Assembly: GCF_963676685.1 (NCBI RefSeq)
Contig: NC_092345.1
Span: 82,959,592-83,023,591 of the forward strand
DNA: 64,000 nt
From: Mytilus edulis
Lineage: Eukaryota > Mollusca > Bivalvia > Mytilida > Mytilidae
Reading direction: 5' to 3'
Position numbers and translations under genes: made by a program
Part shown: one piece after another, positions 46,738-59,400 of the stretch
Layout: each line of letters opens with the position of its first letter
How positions within the stretch are numbered: position 1 is the first letter of the stretch
The notes under the pieces: generated by a model
Databases searched by the model: none
What the model was told of the DNA's origin: nothing
What the model saw: the letters and a program-made list of their open reading frames with translations, nothing else

Positions 46738-49700
46738 ATGAAAAGATTCTGTTTTTTGTTTTGTATACTTTTCTTTACACTTGGTGCATTTTCAGGTAAG
46801 TTTTCAATACAGATAATTTTTTGCCAAATTCGAATGTATAACAATTGAAAACTGGTTCGTTATTGGGGATTTTATGAAATACATTGCTGTGAATACGTTC
46901 TCCTTTTTATCATTGCTTACATGTAGCTATAGAAAAGGTTCAGCACAATTCCTAATTAAATATCTAATAAAGATATTTTTTTAAATATGATAAAGCAAAT
47001 GATTATGGGTTCCAACTATTTTTTAACATACATGTTTAGAAAAGTAACAATTTTGAGTTTAAATTGTAAATCCTGATCATACGAGTGTCATTCTCTTTTC
47101 TTACTTTTAAAAATCATGATTTTTTTCTATCAGCTGTAAGCTATTATCATGTCAGATTTTTATTTGAAATATGATAACTTCATTTTTTAAAAGAGAGTCG
47201 AAAATACCAAAGTTGAAAACGTAGTCACAACACAATGGCATAAAAAAAAAGAATAATGACAAAGAGACAAAAGACAGTATACAAATATATTCATCTAAGA
47301 TTCAAGCCTTAACAGTTTGCAAGCCAGACGAGCTTTTAGTCTATATAAGAGCCACCAGTTACTCTTAATTAGAAAAAAAGTCAACTAAGGTTCCAATTTG
47401 AAAAGCAGAAGGGTCATAAAATGCGATAGGTAAAAAATGAACAAGAGGATAAAAATCAAATCCTAGAGAAGAATATCCTTAGTATTTCGAAAATTTCAAA
47501 GTTTTGTAAAAAGTGTCTTTATAATTGTGACCATATCAATGATTATGCATGTAAACACAGAAGTGCTGACTACTTAGCTGGTGACACTCTCAGCCAGTAG
47601 CTGTGGAATCGAACCAGGGGTTGTAAATATACCCATCATAGATACCAGGCTTACCATTTTGTACGCCTGATAGTTCAATAATATAAAAGGCCAAATAAAG
47701 TACGAAGTTGAAAAAATTAAGGTACCCACAATTCCAAAAGGTTTCGCCAAATCCAGCTTACTCAATGAATTCATAGAGTAGAAATAGTTTCTATTTCGTA
47801 AAGTTGTGTTAACAGTTTATGTATAGTTTTGACATTATCAACGATAATTATTTTTTTCAACAAGACAAAACATAAAAAATAAAGACTGAGCAACATTAAC
47901 TCAAATCAAAATCGGGGTAGGTCCCGGTTATTCCCGTAAAATTTTGAAAGGTTGGTTTCAAATTCACAACGGGAATCTCTTGGTTTAATAGTTTCGTTGT
48001 GAACTGAAATATATGCCATTGTGAAACTCGTGTTTTGATATGTTGAGAAGCTCTATTTAGATATTATAATGAAGAACCAGATCTTGAATGTCGTATCAAC
48101 TGGGAAATATACCAAAATGCAGGTGTTGCTGGAATATTGCTTCAAAGAAATGGTAAAATAATAATTGAGAACTGGAATCTTCTCTCTTGTTGTAAAGATT
48201 TAGTGTTCATCTGACCATCATTTCTTGCCGGCTTTTACTATAATTTTTTTGGTATTTTTTTAATGAACTTTTGATTTTGTAATAGTTTTGCCTCGAGCAT
48301 CAATGAAGAGACATTTCAGACGCAAGACATTATTAATCGTGTTGTTTTTAAATTTTTACATCACTGGGTCGATACCTCTGCTGGTGGACTATCAGTCCGC
48401 GAGGGTATCATCAGCTCAGTAGTCAGTACTTCGGCACTGACATGATTAAACAAGTTTTTCTAAAATTGTCCGTTTATAAGTTTTGAAATTATTAAGAAAC
48501 TAAGGTTTCAACTCCCACAGGCAAAGTTGGCTTTAGATGAATTTGGCTATTTATTTTAGGTAGTTTTGGCACATAGTTCTTCAATGGTTTCGGTACTTAC
48601 ATGTATACATCTTCGGATTTCAAATGTTTGTTTTTGAGCGTTCCTGATGAAGGTAAATCCAGTAAAGCGCTTCGGACGCAAAAAATTATTAAACGTGTAG
48701 TTTTCAATTTTTTATTGTCAAAATGTGCATCTGGTACAGAAAAATTTGTTCTGTTAAAATGTTAATGGAATTTTAACCACACAATATTGCCAATCTTCAT
48801 ACGTCTTGAAATACGGTATTTTGATTTATTTACGCCTTGGATTCTTTTAAATAAACATATAGTTTTGGTTGTGCATGCAGAAATTAACTTATCTGTATTG
48901 ACGGATTTTCTTCCAATTATTAATAATTTTTTTTATTTCAGATCCTATTAAGATAGATGGACGACATGCGATCTACAAAAGAGCTGTAGGAGACCTAGGA
49001 GGTAAAATTTGAGAATATAGTAGTCATCTCATTAATTATGATAGAAAATACAAACCATAAAAACAAAAAACAAAAACCGGATTAATCGTATTAGGTGGGA
49101 GACTGAGTGCGTCTCCTATTTTGCATACATCATCCGCCATGGGGATCCATCCTCAATGAAAATATTACAATTGGGACACAAAATGTAAAAAGTACAGATC
49201 AGACGACTATTCTAAAGATCTAAGATCGCGTTTAGATATCGCTTTGAGTCGTGACTCATTATACGAGATCAATTCATTTGTGATTGTGACCATTAAGTTA
49301 TGTAGTGTCGATTCCTGTCGTTCTTTCTATTGTACATTTACTTTCAAATTGAGGAGCAAGCCCGCACTCTATCAGAGAACTTTTCCAAGTGCTTATTGTT
49401 TATATGTTTTTGCACGAATTCTGTTTCACATCGGTTTAAAGAAGGTGGCCAGAAGGAATGCATATTAAGAACATACTTATGAATGAATTTCCGAACATCT
49501 TTGATCTATGCAGATAAATTGTTCAATTTTAATTTATATTACGTCCTTTACCTTGGGAAGTCTTCATTTGCATCCATCAGTGTAGTATAGTCTGAAATTT
49601 TCATCTATTTGATGGACCGTTGAACTTTATATTTTGTGACTTTGGATCAACACAAGGTTGTTCGTTTTTTAATGATGCAAAGGTTTAGAGATCTAACATG

Positions 49701-52700
49701 ACCATCATCTTATGCCTCTTGTGGTTGAAATGGTTAATAGCAATATGTTTTGTGTTGGTATATAAAATGACTGGCGGAGTTTTTGAAATTGCAAGGTATT
49801 ATTTTCTGTACAGAATATTGGCGGAAAAGAACACAGAATACAGTCCGCCTTATAAAACTGACTTACTAATGATCATATACTTTCTTCGAGATAGTAGTGA
49901 TTTCGGAGTTAAACTGAGTGTAAAAGAAGTCCAAGTCTGATGTCAGAATAGGTAAAAAAAATAAAAAATAAGCAAAATGACAATGAGACATAAATTAACA
50001 AATGACTACTAGCAGATAATGACATGCCAGCTCCAGACCCAAATTAAGCTGATTGAAAGAATATGTCTTCATCATATAGTATGGTTGTTCTGTTAGGTTC
50101 ATTATCTGTTGTTACCTTCTACCAGTTCATATACCTGGCAATCCAAACTCTGGTTTCGCGCATATCCCATTACGTTTTTAGAAACACATGTGCGCTCCCA
50201 ATAATAGCCTATACTGTTTACACTTATGGTGTTGTAATGCTGTTTTTTTATTAGATTCATTTGTATCTGTGATTGATATTTGTTGTAAAGCGCATAGTGT
50301 AAAAGTGCAATATTTGGTCATTTAGGATAATACTTGGAGGTGAACACTGAAAAAGGAAATCACAAAACGCTTTCATGTCTCATTAAAATGGAAATGTATT
50401 TTATGTTAGTGAAATAAATACTTTCTATTACAGCGTTAAAGATAATGCCCGTCCCAGGAGATCGAGGTATATATAATTTATTTTTATTTATAAATCTGTT
50501 TATCTGATATCTTAAACAAATCACAGTAGTTATAGTGTCCAGTTTTCGAGTGATTCGATCGGGTTTATTTTCGAGTGTGACAACTTTTTTTCCGAGTGAA
50601 TATTGACCAAAAAGGCACAGGAGTATACCGCTGTTCAATAGTATTTCGATTCAGGGAAAACAAATCCGGGTTAAAGAGGTACTAAAACCGAGGGAAATAC
50701 ACCACACAAACACATCTTTTCTTGTGAAACGTGAAAAAAAATATGCTAGAACCTTACATACAATATCAAAGAAGGTTAATTAGTATTTTCGATAAAAAGA
50801 TATTATCAACCTATACATTATTTTGTTTTAAAAACGTTTAATTTAATCTTACAATACTTTATTACCAAATATAGTTTAAAGCAATTTTGTTCACATACCA
50901 ATGCAAATGGTAACGGAAATATGCACATGGAATATATGTATACTTAGATATACAGACACTTTATAAAACTTCTGTTTCTGCATCGAAAATGAAATTTTAA
51001 CATAGATCAATCGCCCGGTTTTCCCGAGAGCAGTCTGTGTTTTTTCGAGTGTGTCCTTGTTTTATCGAGTAAAATAAACAATATTCCTATGGCTTTAAAT
51101 GTAATGCGGGGTTCACACATTGCCGATTATTGCTCCCGTTTGAGATCAGACAGCGATACGACACGAAAAGTGAAAAAGTCGGATTAGTATCCTCAATTAT
51201 CTGGAATGTCCTATTATTGTCTGAACGCAGTCGTTTTAGTTCGTAACAGATTCCTACTGGTCGGGAAGGGTCCAAATAGTTCGGCAAAGCACCTCGACAG
51301 TTAGGTGCGTCCCGTAACATTCGGGGAAACTCAACCGATTTTGTCTAGTCGGATTACAATCGTGCCTATGTCGTGACAGATTCTGCTGTATCGGATCGAA
51401 TTCCTAACAATGTTCTGTGTATTCGGGACGGTGTCCTGTGGAACGGGAATGATCTGGAGAAATTTTCATTGCTGTTTTTCTGCCGATTGAGTCCAGATTG
51501 CATTCAGATCTTGTCGATTGAGAACCGTTTTTACCGAAACCGTTCCGAAACAGTCCCGTTATTAATTCTAAATTCGTCAATGATACCCACGTCAGAGTCC
51601 CGACAATTACAGAATACAATACGACTGAGACCAGACAAAGCCGTTTGCAATGCGATAGAGCGGACCGTGATAGGGTTACGTTCCGACAGTACCTGATCAT
51701 CCCGAGTATGCCGACAGTTTACGAACGGATAACTTCCGTCAGCGTCAGTTCATTGTTTTGTCACTATCTGATCTCTGTCGGATTACATTCGGTAGAATCG
51801 GGACGCAGTCGTGACAGACTCGGTCGAATTTTACCTGGCGAAAGATACAAATCGGATAAGAAGCGGATTTAGAACGGGATTATCGGGATAAATTCGCTTG
51901 GAAACGGTTGAATATCGACGCTTCCTGAAAAATATCTGATTGTTGTCGTGATTAAATTATTTTCTTTACAAATTTTAATTAAAGTTTGAATTTCCATCCA
52001 CGATTCATAGGATCTTGATCAGACTTTTAATAAATTTTAATCGGGAATGGTCCTGTCAAGGACGGCAGTAAAAATCGTGAATGTGTGACCCCAGCTTAAT
52101 ATATCGGTACAGTTACGTTTAAGAAACAACGAAAAGGTTTAAATAAAGTATTTTTCAAAGCACGAGACTACGCATCAAACCAGTTTGAAAATGGTGTTTT
52201 AACACGTACATTTATAAAAAGTCTTCGTTCATATCCATTAACTGATTAAGAAATCTTCATGTAACTGTACCAATATGGATTTCATACAGAAAATATTTCG
52301 TAATGTAAACAATCTATATGTGAGCTCAGAAATATTGGACTTAGACATACGTTTACATAGTGTGTAAAGCGGTGAATGTTATTATTCTTAACGGAACATA
52401 TATCATTAATTTTCCATAAAGTATTTGTCTTGGTGGTGATATAAGATATCTTGGAGTAATCAGGAGTGTACAGAATTTTACACCGATGTTGACAATCTAT
52501 ACATGCTGAGGCGCAGCCGAAGGTCGTATTCATTGTCAACATCGGTGAATTTCGTACACTCCTGATTGCACCAAGTTAACGATATCGTTTCTTAATTTAG
52601 CGTGCGTTTACTCCCCCCCCCGAAGAATAAAACTGAAAAATACTTATGACGAACTTCCACAACGACGTTGCTGTGCATTCTCAAACATTAATATATCTAT

Positions 52701-54930
52701 TTCAATTTCTTTAATTTGGGAAAATTTGAAAACTTTTTTTTTTTTTAACTTTTTTTTTTTTTTTTTTTAACTTTTTTTTTTTTTTAACTTTTTTAAAATT
52801 TGAAAACTTAAATACGAGAGAATTTAGTTTTTCCTTTCAATTTTTTTTAGCATAGCTATTTTTTCCAAAATCAATTTTGGCACAACTCTCATTTTTTGGA
52901 AATTTTGGCATATTTTTTTTATCCCCCAGTCAACTACTGGTAACTGCACTGATATACTACATTGCAATACTGAAATATTATCTTAAAATGTTTTCATAAC
53001 AGAAAGTTGACATTAAATTGAAATAGTAATATGTAATATGTAATGAGAATACATAATATTGTTTTTTGCTCAAACCAGTTACAAACTAGAAAAAAAGTAA
53101 GATTTTAAGCTGAAGAATGTCTTTTTTTCTTATTTACATTTTTCTTAAGAAAACCCAGACGTTTTAAATGTTGCTCTCGAAAAAACACGGACAATATAAA
53201 ACACTACATTGTAGGTGAACTACATAGAATTTGTTTTCCAAACATGTATAGCATTCAGAATAAGATAAACAGTCGCATATAAAACTATTTTTCGAGAAAT
53301 AGCAGTAAATCGATCATGAAAATTCACTCGATAAAAGCTGATATATACTCGAAAATAAAACTACGATATCCGCTGGACACCAATGCAAATACATAAATGC
53401 TACAACTATTTGATAACAACTGCCATATTACTGACATGGTACAGGACATTTAAAAATAAAATATTTGGTTAAAACACTAATCAGAAATTAGAGGAAGACA
53501 CAAAAGAGTTAAAGACAATTTATTAAACAGTTTTGTATGCTTAATTACTTTGACCTAGCTCTGAACTGTACACTAACAGACATTCCTAGTAAAATCTTTG
53601 CATATTGAGATTAGCGTATTGATTCCCAGCAAACTTAAATATAATGATTTCAAGGAATAATACCACCATTGTTTTCCTCTATTAGTTTTAATTAAATTTG
53701 GACGTTTCAAAAGATTGTGCAAATTCATCATTGTTTCAATAAAAAATACCTGGCATGATCAAAGTTTTATCATGTCCAGTATTATAGACAAAAACTTCAT
53801 ATCGCATTTCGATATAACACATTCATCAAACCTTAGTAATCATGAAACCTTAAGTTATCAAACTATTCGATAGATACACCAAATAAAAAAAAATAATGGT
53901 GCTTTGAAACATCCAAGATATATGTTTATGACTCAGAACAGTTTTACTGCAATGAAATGTAGGATTTATTTCCTACAACTGTCAAAATCAAGGGATTTTT
54001 TTTCGACCCTCTTTCCTATGCGCACAACATATGACAATTACAAATTTCAATTCAGACAAAATTCTAAAGTTTATCTTAATAACTTTCATTAAACACAAGA
54101 TTTTTAAAAGGATGCTGTTATTCATAGAACCTTCTGTGCGAAGGGCCGATTACACCCCCATAACTATACAGCCTTAGTGAAATATCCTATATATTATTCA
54201 ATTCATCTTGACTTGTCAGACAAGAAAATATTTTGAATCCCAATCATTTTGAAAATATTGAATATTATAAAATTGGGGGTGGATAATTACCTGCATTCGC
54301 AAGCTGAATAAATGAATTGTTGAACGGTTTATGATTTCAACAATTTTCAAAATATGACTCACCCTATAATTCATCTAAGATGTTGTGACATGTAAAACAT
54401 AATAACTAAATTTTAGAGATGAAGATCGCAACTATTTTCAAGATAAGATATTTTACTATCCTGAAATGATAGTGGTTGTGAAGCCAGTACACCTATCGAC
54501 ACATTTTATATTTCATTTGAAGTGTATGGTCATGTAGTTCATTGTCATTTGTTTTTATGTTTTTAGCTTTTGTTATTTAAAAGATAACGATTAATGTTAA
54601 CAGTTAAGGTCACTGGTTACCATTGATCATATGGACCTTAAGGCATATCTTTTATGATCATAAATTTATCACTGTAGACTCTATGTTTTGATCAATTGCT
54701 ATTATCAATTTATATCCACTTTGACATAAAAGTTACAATGATATCATTGCGTTCTCCGTTAGGGAGACTTTATGACCGTCAGTCAAAGCCAAATTTATAA
54801 ATTACTTAAAACTGTTTGACCATGGGACATTGATAGGAATGAAGATATGAATATGATGTATGTTTCAGGTACAGGCTTTGGTCTTGGTGCTATTGATCCA
54901 GACGAATCAGACGAAGATAAACAACAATAA
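46738..54930 (+). CDS. 70-residue secreted peptide precursor in four micro-exons, family unknown
   Basis: Exons: 46738-46795, 48942-49001 (60 nt), 50434-50466 (33 nt) and 54869-54930 (TAA stop). Every junction is phase 1, with donors TCAG/GTAAGT, GGAG/GTAAAA and CGAG/GTATAT and acceptors TTTATTTCAG, TTCTATTACAG and ATGTTTCAG. Exon 1 is a signal peptide (MKRFCFLFCILFFTLGAFS, likely cut after it). The mature part (51 residues) has no cysteine, a dibasic K32-R33 after GRHAIY, a Gly/Pro-containing middle (MPVPGDRGTGFGLG) and an acidic end (DPDESDEDKQQ). Cleavage at KR would release a 37-residue C-terminal product. Exons 2 and 3 are both symmetric, so skipping either keeps the frame. Introns are filled with dispersed repeats. 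It could be a neuropeptide-like, antimicrobial or matrix precursor; nothing in the sequence decides. Confidence 0.7.
47450..47770 (-). repeat. inverted degenerate copy of the same repeat, in intron 1 of the small peptide gene
   Basis: ATCCTTAGTATTTCGAAAAT and AGGTACCCACAATTCCAAAA are family blocks. The intron also holds an 'ACGCCATGGC'-type fragment at about 47190-47280. Confidence 0.5.
48061..48200 (-). pseudogene. reverse transcriptase C-terminal fragment
   Basis: The minus strand encodes SNIPATPAFWYISQLIRHSR, matching SNIPAAPVYGVYIFQLIRYS at 63.7 kb. It lies inside intron 1 of the small peptide gene. It is flanked by 'CACTGGGTCGATACC' and 'AAGCGCTTCGGACGC' dispersed repeats (to 48720). 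Confidence 0.6.
49970..50085 (+). repeat. dispersed repeat 'ATGACATGCCAGCTCCAGAC'
   Basis: Matches 55905-56015: GACTACTAGCAG, ATGACATGCCAGCTCCAGAC, GATTGAAAGA and TATGTCTTCATCATAT. Confidence 0.7.
51099..52095. mobile_element. CpG-rich ~1-kb element with imperfect TIRs and TTAA flanks
   Basis: Left GCGGGGTTCACACATTGCCG and right (complement) GCTGGGGTCACACATTCACG, continuing to CTCCCG/CTGCCG. TTAA is directly outside the right end (52096-52099) and 7 bp outside the left TIR (51095-51098). The interior is far richer in C, G and CpG than its surroundings and repeats TCGTGACAGA and TCGGATTACA motifs. Open frames up to 107 codons on both strands show no protein character. A TTAA target suggests piggyBac- or Kolobok-type mobilisation. 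Confidence 0.6.
52450..52577. repeat. long hairpin (about 45-bp arms, 35-nt loop)
   Basis: AATCAGGAGTGTAC ... CCGATGTTGACAAT (to 52496) pairs with ATTGTCAACATCGG ... GTACACTCCTGATT (52532-52567). TTGG/CCAA outside extend the stem. The loop holds the GC-rich GCTGAGGCGCAGCCGAAGG. It lies in intron 3 of the small peptide gene. Confidence 0.85.
52733..52795 (+). repeat. T-rich simple repeat with AAC interruptions
   Basis: Runs of 14-21 T separated by AAC. Confidence 0.85.
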
Positions 54931-54957
54931 AACTTTCAAAGTGTGATTATCAATAGC

Positions 54958-54963
54958 ATTAAA
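54958..54963 (+). promoter_or_regulatory. poly(A) signal of the small secreted peptide gene
   Basis: ATTAAA 28 nt after the stop codon, with a second AATAAA at about 55019. Confidence 0.5.
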
Positions 54964-55089
54964 AAAACAAATATACATTTTTATTTGTCATGTATAATAT
55001 ATATCTAAGTGAATTGTTAATAAACGTCTAAGACATAGCAAAGAACGGCAGGAAAATCAATAGGCATCAATAAACATCGTCTTCAACAA

Positions 55090-55340
55090 TAGACGGAAAA
55101 GTAAAGTCATAAAAATACTGAACTCCAAGGAAAGTTCAAAACGGAAAGTCCCTAACCAATTGGCAAAATCAAATGACAAAACACATCAAGCGAATGGACA
55201 ACAACTGTCATATTCCTGACTTGGTACAGGTATTTTCAAATGTAAAAAATGGTGGATTGAACCTGGTTTTATAGCGCCAAACCTCTCACGTGTATGACAG
55301 TCGCATCAAATTCCGTTATATTTACAACGATGCGTGACCA
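55090..55340 (+). repeat. dispersed repeat with AACGGAAAGTCCCTA and TATGACAGTCGCATCAAATT
   Basis: Shares GGACAACAACTGTCATATTC and TTGGTACAGG blocks with 53380-53450; a known-looking mussel repeat immediately 3' of the small peptide gene. Confidence 0.55.
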
Positions 55341-55484
55341 AAACAGATATGATCGGTAAAATAGTGAAAATATGGTAACAGGTGGTATGCACGGTTAAGA
55401 AATCAAAAGTTATGTAAGAATAATAGACGAAGCCATCGTATAACAAAAACTATATAATTCGTCATTTATATAGTAAATCATAAA

Positions 55485-55800
55485 ATTGAGAAAGGAAATG
55501 GTGAATATGTCAAAGCAACAACCACCCGACCATAGAGCAAACAACAGCCGAAGGCAACCAATGGGTCTTCAATGTAGCGAGAATTCCCGCACCCGTAGGT
55601 GTCCTTCAGCTGGCCCCTAAAATATGCATAATAGTACAGTGATAATGGACGTCATACTAAACTCCGAATTATACACAAGAAACTAAAATTTAAAATCATA
55701 CAAGACTAACAAAGGCCAGAGGCTCCTGACTTGGGACAGGCGCAAAATTGCGGCGGGGTTAAACATGTTTATGAGATCTCAACCCTCCCCCTATACCTCT
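55485..55800 (+). repeat. second long copy of the 'CAATGGGTCTTCAATGTAGC' family
   Basis: Collinear with 13245-13525 through ACTTGGGACAGGCGCAAAAT and GCGGCGGGGTTAA. Confidence 0.75.
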
Positions 55801-55904
55801 AGCCAATGTAGAAAAGTAAAAGAATAACAATACGCACATTAAAATTCAGTTCAAGAGAAGTCCGAGTCTGATGTCAAATGATGTAACAAAAGAAAATAAA
55901 TAAA

Positions 55905-56110
55905 ATGACAATAATACATAAATAACAACAGACTACTAGCAGTTAACTGACATGCCAGCTCCAGACCTCAATTAAACTGATTGAAAGATTATGTCTTCAT
56001 CATATGAATATCAGGTACAATCCCTCCCGTTAGGGGTTTAGTATCATACTATCATAAAATATATGAGAAGAACATAACCCGTGTCATGCCAACAACTGTT
56101 TTTTTTAGAA
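55905..56110 (+). repeat. second copy of 'ATGACATGCCAGCTCCAGAC', longer
   Basis: Adds CAGGTACAATCCCTCCCGTT and the rest up to the RT fragment at 56121. Confidence 0.65.
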
Positions 56111-56120
56111 ATAAATGTGT

Positions 56121-56620
56121 TTAGTTCCGATGCAAAGACCCTATCAGTGAATCAATGTTAAAGCCAAAATATGCAATCTTTAATGACCTGACAACAGTAT
56201 CGTAACTATATCCCCTTTTAATAAGTCTATTTAAAGGTTTTGTTAGTTTCTGAGGAGAATACTGACATTTTTGTGCTTTATAAAGAATATTTCCATAAAA
56301 TTTTGGATGTGAAATACCTGAACGTATAAGATGTCTGCATGTTGAGTTATATTTACGAATTATTTCCTTATACCGGTGATAAAATTTAGTAAATGTTTTG
56401 ACCAGTTTGTGATATCGAAAACCCTGGTGTAATAATTTTTCAATATGTTTAGTCAAAAGTACAAAAAAAATATATACAACAGAAATTAAGGGATTCAGTA
56501 ACGAGGAAAAGTTACAGCAATCCGTTTCCCTCACGCTGATGGCATCCATAAAATTTACGAAGGGATGATTTTAACTAAATCGCTTGGAAGATGGTCATGA
56601 TACTATTTGACTTCAGTTTC
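56121..56620 (-). pseudogene. chimeric reverse transcriptase C-termini
   Basis: Minus-strand ORF 56549-56121 encodes KLLHQGFRYHKLVKTFTKFY, KYNSTCRHLIRSGISHPKFY and LIKRGYSYDTVVRSLKIAYF to a stop, which is the C-terminal tail of one clade of the bivalve RT family. Just upstream (56620-56545) another frame reads KSSLRKFYGCHQ, the tail of the other clade (as at 63.7 kb). The open frame crosses the join, so its first residues are artefactual. Confidence 0.55.
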
Positions 56621-57308
56621 TGAACAGAATAATGAAGTACTAATAGCACACACAACAGATTTGTCGAGGTTTATATCACAAAAAAAAGAACATGCTAGTA
56701 TAGTCGCCTATGGAAGAACCCAAACTTCCCTACAGTAGGTGTTAATGTTGTTTAAATGTAGAATATTTCTATAGCAAGGCTGTCCATCTCCATGGTCAAT
56801 CTCTGTTTATTTACACAAAGACTTTCTTCTCAAAAAATTAAAACGGCATACTAATGAATATATGAGTCCGAAGAGCTTTTCTGGATTTCCCTTTATAAGG
56901 AGTTTCATTTTTTAGATTATAAATTGGGTTTCGAGCGTTGAGCGGTCTAGATTCGCATCCCGCTGTACGATGACTTATCAAGTTCACTTGGCTGCATTGC
57001 AACATTTAATTCGTTAGCAAATTCTTTAATTTTTATGTCGGTTCTTTCACCTGTATAAATAGATACTCTACTAAACCTTTCACATTGATCCGGTTATGTT
57101 GTTCCAGCTGATCAAATAGAATGTTTAATTAGTCGATTTGGTTTTTAATGATTTGACATCAGCTTCTAATTCGAATAGGATAGACCTGTGCTTTTCTTCA
57201 ATAAGAGCTTTAAATTCATCATTCATCGTCACTTATGCTGACAGTTGCGGGTTATTGATTTGTCACTTCCACGCATATCGTCAAAAGATCTATTAAGGTC
57301 AGTACTTA

Positions 57309-57850
57309 TTGTACAATTTGTTTGAGCAGTCTCTGTATTTTGAGTTTTCGCTTCATGGCAATGGAGTTCGACGTTTAGGAAGCATCCTCTGTTATAATTT
57401 AAAATTTGGTGACTATGTTGAGCACATCTATCCCATCGAACTTGTGATAAAATATTCAACATATAAAGTTAAGTCTTTCTCATATCTTGACTTACATCTT
57501 AAAAATGACAATGAGGGTTCGTTGAAAACCAAAGTTTTTCGGCCAAAATGACAATTTCAGCTCCCCGATTGTGACCTTTCAATTTCTATGTAGCAAAATA
57601 TCAGCAGTGCCTGCATATTGAGTATATATCTCTGATACGATAGTCTAGGGCTTGTTTTTCCTATCATGTTTTCATAGAGGGTTGATGTTAAAAAAAAATA
57701 ACATACTTAAAGTTCCAAGTGATGAAGTTGAAATCATCCCTTCGTAAATTTTATAGATGCCTTCACGAGTTGGTTGTCTGGTATGGAATATCTTTTTCAC
57801 AGATGACAACGGATGACAACAGATATGTTTCAATTGTCGTAACTACAATT
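57309..57850 (+). pseudogene. reverse transcriptase C-terminal half, decayed
   Basis: HIYPIELVIKYSTYKVKSFS, then YLDLHLKNDNEGSLKTKVF; past a frameshift SSPIVTFQFLCSKISAVPAY, stop, VYIS; then KLKSSLRKFYRCLHELVVWY and GISFSQMTTD. Order and spacing match the family seen at 63.7 kb. At least three stops or shifts. Confidence 0.7.
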
Positions 57851-57859
57851 CTTTCCCCT

Positions 57860-59025
57860 CTTCCACGAATTTGACCTTAATTAGCCTTATCGCTGGGTTT
57901 TTACTAACATGAGTAGCACGACGGATGTCGCTTGTAGAAGAGAATCTGCTTTCGGAGCATATTACATCACTCTCTTTTGAATGTGTTTGTTTTTCATCTG
58001 AAATATTGGACACAAATATTTAAAACATCTAGTTTTATTTTTTTAAACCGTGTTTCTTTCAACGCGCGTCTGTCGGAGTAATTTTAAACTGATATCTTTG
58101 ATGTTTTTTTTTGTCGCTCAGATTTCGTTATGTTAGCAATAAGCAGTTAAATAACTGTTTAGTTTCACATTTTGGCTCCTGCGGATTTTCCAAATATGAA
58201 AGGTTTGTGCAATAAAATGTATTTCAAGACAGGTGAATATTAATTTAGATTTTGTAGTAATTCAAATTCAGCAACGTCACAAACAACACAAGCGGAAATT
58301 ATCCGCGTGCAATACTCACAACAAATGTGCACAGGATTCAAATGCAGACAAATAAAAAAAATCTTAAAACTAAAGGAATGAACTTCATAACCAAATATAC
58401 AAGACATGAAAACTCTGTTAAATAAATCTTTAAGCTAAAAAAACATGTTGTACTTGTCATGTATGTTAAAATGTCGATTTTAAAGTTATAATGATGATTT
58501 GAAAGTTATAATGTTGATTTTAAAAGCTCACAAGAGCTTGTGTTACTTTGTTTTACAATGTATCGACAATAAATAAAACTTTGATTTGATTTGATTTGAG
58601 GCTAGGAAAGAAATAAGTACCAAAGTTCTTTCACTCTGAATGATATTTTACGATGTACTACTATCTGAAAAAAAACCACTGATTAGTTTATTCATGTATA
58701 ATTAGGTCTTACGAAAGTAGTACTACTTCACGGGATGGAATTTTGATTTCGATTTAAATCATCACTTAATTGTAGTTCAAGGTTTTTTTCAAAGAACTAA
58801 TGAAGGACTGAACTTTGAAATAATTGATCTAATAATACTTAACTATGTATAATAAGTTTGTTATTAACAGTAAGTTCTCTAATAATTAATGTCATTTACA
58901 TGACCAAACTGAGAAATGAGAGAAAATGTACATGCTTTTATGTGTACACTTTAAAGATATCGACCTTTGTATCTTTTATTTAGACATGAACCAAACATTA
59001 CGGCCGTACGGTCACCTATAGTTGG
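57860..59025. other. no gene recognised
   Basis: AT-rich with fragments of dispersed families; frames unsupported. Confidence 0.45.
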
Positions 59026-59400
59026 TAATGTCATTTGGTCTCTTGTGGAGAGTATTGGCAATCGCACCACATCTTCTTTTGTATGTTGTACGTACAACTC
59101 ACATCCATTTCATATGGACTCGGATGGATAGCTGTATTCTTTGCAATCAAACCGAATATCTTTATTTTTATACTAGCATGTGCAAATATCCCTGTCTGGC
59201 TGCTTACTGTTGTGAAGCTAACACCTTACAACTGGCGTTCATATTTGTGAGGCTATTCTGCAATTATTATAACTAAATTATGCATTTTCGATTGAATATG
59301 CAGATATTTCTCGAAAACGAGACATTTCATACAAAAATACCCGTATACAGACGTTTTTTTAATTTCTCTGACATGTCGAAGTAAGAAATAAACATGACTG

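Noticed and set aside
51373-51872. 107-codon and overlapping frames on both strands
   Set aside because: High CpG content lowers stop frequency; no domain, no splice context; lies inside a TIR-bounded element.
56935-56985. tRNA-like SINE head (TTGAGCGGTCTAGATTCGCATC)
   Set aside because: Box motifs are too degenerate and no SINE body follows.
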